Assembly: GCA_963703895.1 (NCBI GenBank)
Contig: CAVPFX010000002.1
Location: 1,240,001 to 1,304,000, forward strand
Length of the DNA: 64,000 nucleotides
Direction of reading: 5' to 3'
From: VRUE01 sp963703895
GTDB lineage: Bacteria > Actinomycetota > Thermoleophilia > Solirubrobacterales > 70-9
A program made the position numbers and the translations under genes. The stretch's first letter is position 1; each line of letters opens with the position of its first letter. The notes under the pieces were generated by a model. That model worked only from the letters and a program-made list of their open reading frames with translations. It made no database searches and was not told the DNA's origin. Positions 62,922-64,000 of this stretch are shown here, one piece after another.

Positions 62922-63479
62922 TCAGTCGGTGGTGCTGGGGGCCTGCCAGGGGTTGTTCATCGAGAGGCGCCGTTTCTGCGAGCGCTTGAAGAGGTAGCAA
63001 CCGACTGCTCCGCCGCGGATCTCGGAATGGATGAACTTGCCTGTGACGAGCTTCCAGCCCTCGACGGTTACCGAGTTGAGCACGTCGACCGGATCGGTGG
63101 TCTCGCGGGCGGGTGAGCCGACGGGACCGGGAACGACGATCGGACTGAGCTCGCCGATCTCGAGTTCGTACTGAAAGAGGCGGTGTCCCCGTTTGTAGGC
63201 GAGGCGCGCCCTGCCAGCCGGGGTCTGGAAGAAGGCGTCCTTCGCCGCCTCGGCGGACTTGAGCTGCTTTTCGCGCTCCTTCTGCTCGGCGCGCTCTCCT
63301 CGGGAGGCGGCATCCGACGTGGAGCGACCACGAAGTAGTGGCAGGCGGAATATCCGCGGCTTGTCCGTGGCGTCGGGCTTGTTCACGACGTCTGCGTCGG
63401 CCTTGTCCACGACGTCTCGCTCTTGCTCTGCCGGCGGATTGGCGCGGAAGCCGACGAGATGCTGTCCGTGTTCAGTCAT
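62922..63479 (-). CDS. Hypothetical protein with charged linker
   Basis: From ATG 63479 the gene encodes 185 aa. The N-terminal 90 residues are polar and disordered-looking, with many Asp/Lys and a coiled stretch (EQKEREKQLKSAEAAKDAFF). From about residue 95 a compact domain follows (GRARLAYKRGHRLFQYELEI, then DPVDVLNSVTVEGWKLVTG and GGAVGCYLFKR) that resembles DUF-type small proteins with an SHOCT-like or DUF4177-like strand pattern. No function is assigned. It is convergent with zwf. Confidence 0.7.
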   Translation of the reverse strand: MTEHGQHLVGFRANPPAEQERDVVDKADADVVNKPDATDKPRIFRLPLLRGRSTSDAASRGERAEQKEREKQLKSAEAAKDAFFQTPAGRARLAYKRGHRLFQYELEIGELSPIVVPGPVGSPARETTDPVDVLNSVTVEGWKLVTGKFIHSEIRGGAVGCYLFKRSQKRRLSMNNPWQAPSTTD

Positions 63480-63786
63480 GGCGCTCACAGTAGGGAAACG
63501 TGCCAGGGGTCGAGCTCTTTGCGCGCCGGGTTGTCCAACATTCGGCCAGCTCGCGCTGCGGAACGGAAAAGGGCCCCTTTCGGGGCCCTTTGTTTCCGAA
63601 GGACGTGCCACCAGCGAGACTTTGTTTCCCTGGCTCGTCGGTCCTCAAGCCTTAATCGGTCGCTGCTGTCATAAACACCGAGTTAGCTGAAAAGTTGCAC
63701 GGCCTGCATCGGCACTTGCAACCGTCGACTTGAGGTGTCGGCGCGCAGGCCTCGGCCCGCGCGCCGCTGCTAGATTCAGGTCTCCC
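63480..63786. other. Intergenic region with strong hairpin
   Basis: No gene is seen. A 10-bp stem (AAAGGGCCCC at 63568-63577, GGGGCCCTTT at 63582-63591, 4-nt loop) with flanking A- and T-rich bases looks like an intrinsic terminator, but no annotated gene ends beside it. TAGATT (63771-63776) is a possible -10 for the tRNA-Val. Confidence 0.5.
63568..63591. terminator. Intrinsic-terminator-like hairpin
   Basis: Ten perfect G/C-rich base pairs with a 4-nt loop. On the minus strand the stem is followed by TTTT, on the plus strand by TGTTT. It would insulate the tRNA-Val region from the divergent gene at 62922-63479. Confidence 0.5.
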
Positions 63787-63859
63787 GGGCGCATAGCTCA
63801 GTTGGGAGAGCGCCGCCTCGACAAGGCGGAGGTCGCTGGTTCGAGCCCAGCTGTGCCCA
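63787..63859 (+). tRNA. tRNA-Val (GAC)
   Basis: A 73-nt cloverleaf: acceptor GGGCGCA/TGTGCCC with one G-T pair, D-arm GCTC...GAGC, anticodon stem CCGCC/GGCGG with loop TCGACAA (GAC at 63820-63822) and T-arm GCTGG-TTCGAGC-CCAGC. CCA is not encoded directly (the next bases are TCCA). Confidence 0.93.
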
Positions 63860-63874
63860 TCCAGGTCCGCGGTC

Positions 63875-64000
63875 TCAGACCCCGGCCATTCTTACCTCGG
63901 CGAGGCGGATGCTGTTGCCGGAGGGGTCGCGGAAGCCGGAGTCGATGCCGTAGGGGCGCTCCTCCGGGGCTTCGGTGAACTCGACGCCACGGCCCTTCAG
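63875..64000 (-). CDS. VOC/glyoxalase-family protein, C-terminal end (start outside window)
   Basis: The minus-strand frame is open from the window edge to a TGA at 63875-63877 and encodes 41 residues ending the gene. GVEFTEAPEERPYGIDSGF, DPSGNSIRLAE is the typical last beta-alpha-beta unit of vicinal-oxygen-chelate (glyoxalase/bleomycin-resistance) proteins, with the metal-binding position in the final strand. The substrate is unknown. It ends 16 nt from the tRNA-Val on the opposite strand. Confidence 0.8.
   Translation of the reverse strand: MKGRGVEFTEAPEERPYGIDSGFRDPSGNSIRLAEVRMAGV

Overview
This window is a gene-dense, high-GC chromosomal segment of an actinobacterium. The gene set and order (rpsA-coaE, uvrB/uvrA, a tsaE-tsaB-rimI-tsaD cluster, rex, a K+-independent H+-pyrophosphatase, maf-mreBCD-PBP2-rodA-rng-rplU-rpmA-obgE, proB-proA-nadD-rsfS), an MreBCD rod-shape system and many probably leaderless genes suggest a deep-branching actinobacterium of the Thermoleophilia/Solirubrobacterales type. 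That placement is an inference from gene content, not from a phylogeny.

Layout. 1-4.4 kb: the 3' end of rpsA, then coaE, a membrane-anchored lytic transglycosylase, an MFS transporter and an exported protein. 4.5-12.6 kb: an XRE regulator, a DoxX-like protein, uvrB, a SnoaL-like protein, a CnoX-type thioredoxin, an alpha/beta hydrolase and uvrA behind a LexA-type SOS box. 12.7-16.9 kb: a sugar ABC importer (binding lipoprotein, one-domain ATPase, permease) and a convergent ROK sugar kinase. 16.9-19 kb: a hexapeptide acyltransferase and a tyrosinase operon with an H/C-motif companion. 19-21.3 kb: panC-panD-panB. 21.4-28.5 kb: an exported protein, FmdB-like zinc ribbon, family-4 uracil-DNA glycosylase, the t6A genes interrupted by a small exported protein, glutaredoxin-like protein, rex and a glutamate-cysteine ligase-like enzyme. 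28.6-38.5 kb: hppA, a GNAT, clpX, valS, folC, small membrane proteins and ndk. 38.6-49.2 kb: maf, the elongasome genes, RNase G, L21, L27 and ObgE. 49.2-55.7 kb: an OatA-like acyltransferase, proB, proA, nadD, rsfS and a DivIVA-like coiled-coil protein. 55.8-61.4 kb: a genomic island in a tRNA-Cys gene. 61.4-64 kb: zwf, a hypothetical gene, tRNA-Val and the end of a VOC-family gene.

Two things stand out. First, the tRNA-Cys island (tRNA 3' part repeated at 61336-61377, broken tyrosine integrase inside) carries a two-gene cassette: a 746-aa RloC/PrrC-like ATPase with a CxxC zinc-hook-like motif and a C-terminal R-x3-E...H pattern expected of an anticodon nuclease, followed 2 nt later by a 424-aa protein with an Mrr-type PD-(D/E)xK nuclease domain. 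No methylase or type I R-M genes accompany them. This looks like an anti-phage module of a composition I do not recognise.

Second, the core genome holds two families of roughly 100-120-nt intergenic palindromic elements. Family A has 3 copies and family B has 6 plus one half copy. In both, a conserved centre is enclosed by 20-29-bp inverted-repeat arms that are near-perfect within each copy but differ between copies, so the two arms vary together. They lie only between genes, usually right after a stop codon, sometimes as oppositely oriented pairs.

Regulation visible in sequence: a TANNNT -10 box 6-9 nt before an ATG or GTG start recurs (uvrB, thioredoxin, hydrolase, uvrA, tyrosinase, valS, proA, proB, an island gene), implying widespread leaderless transcription. 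Operons otherwise show tight ATGA/GTGA/TAATG overlaps.
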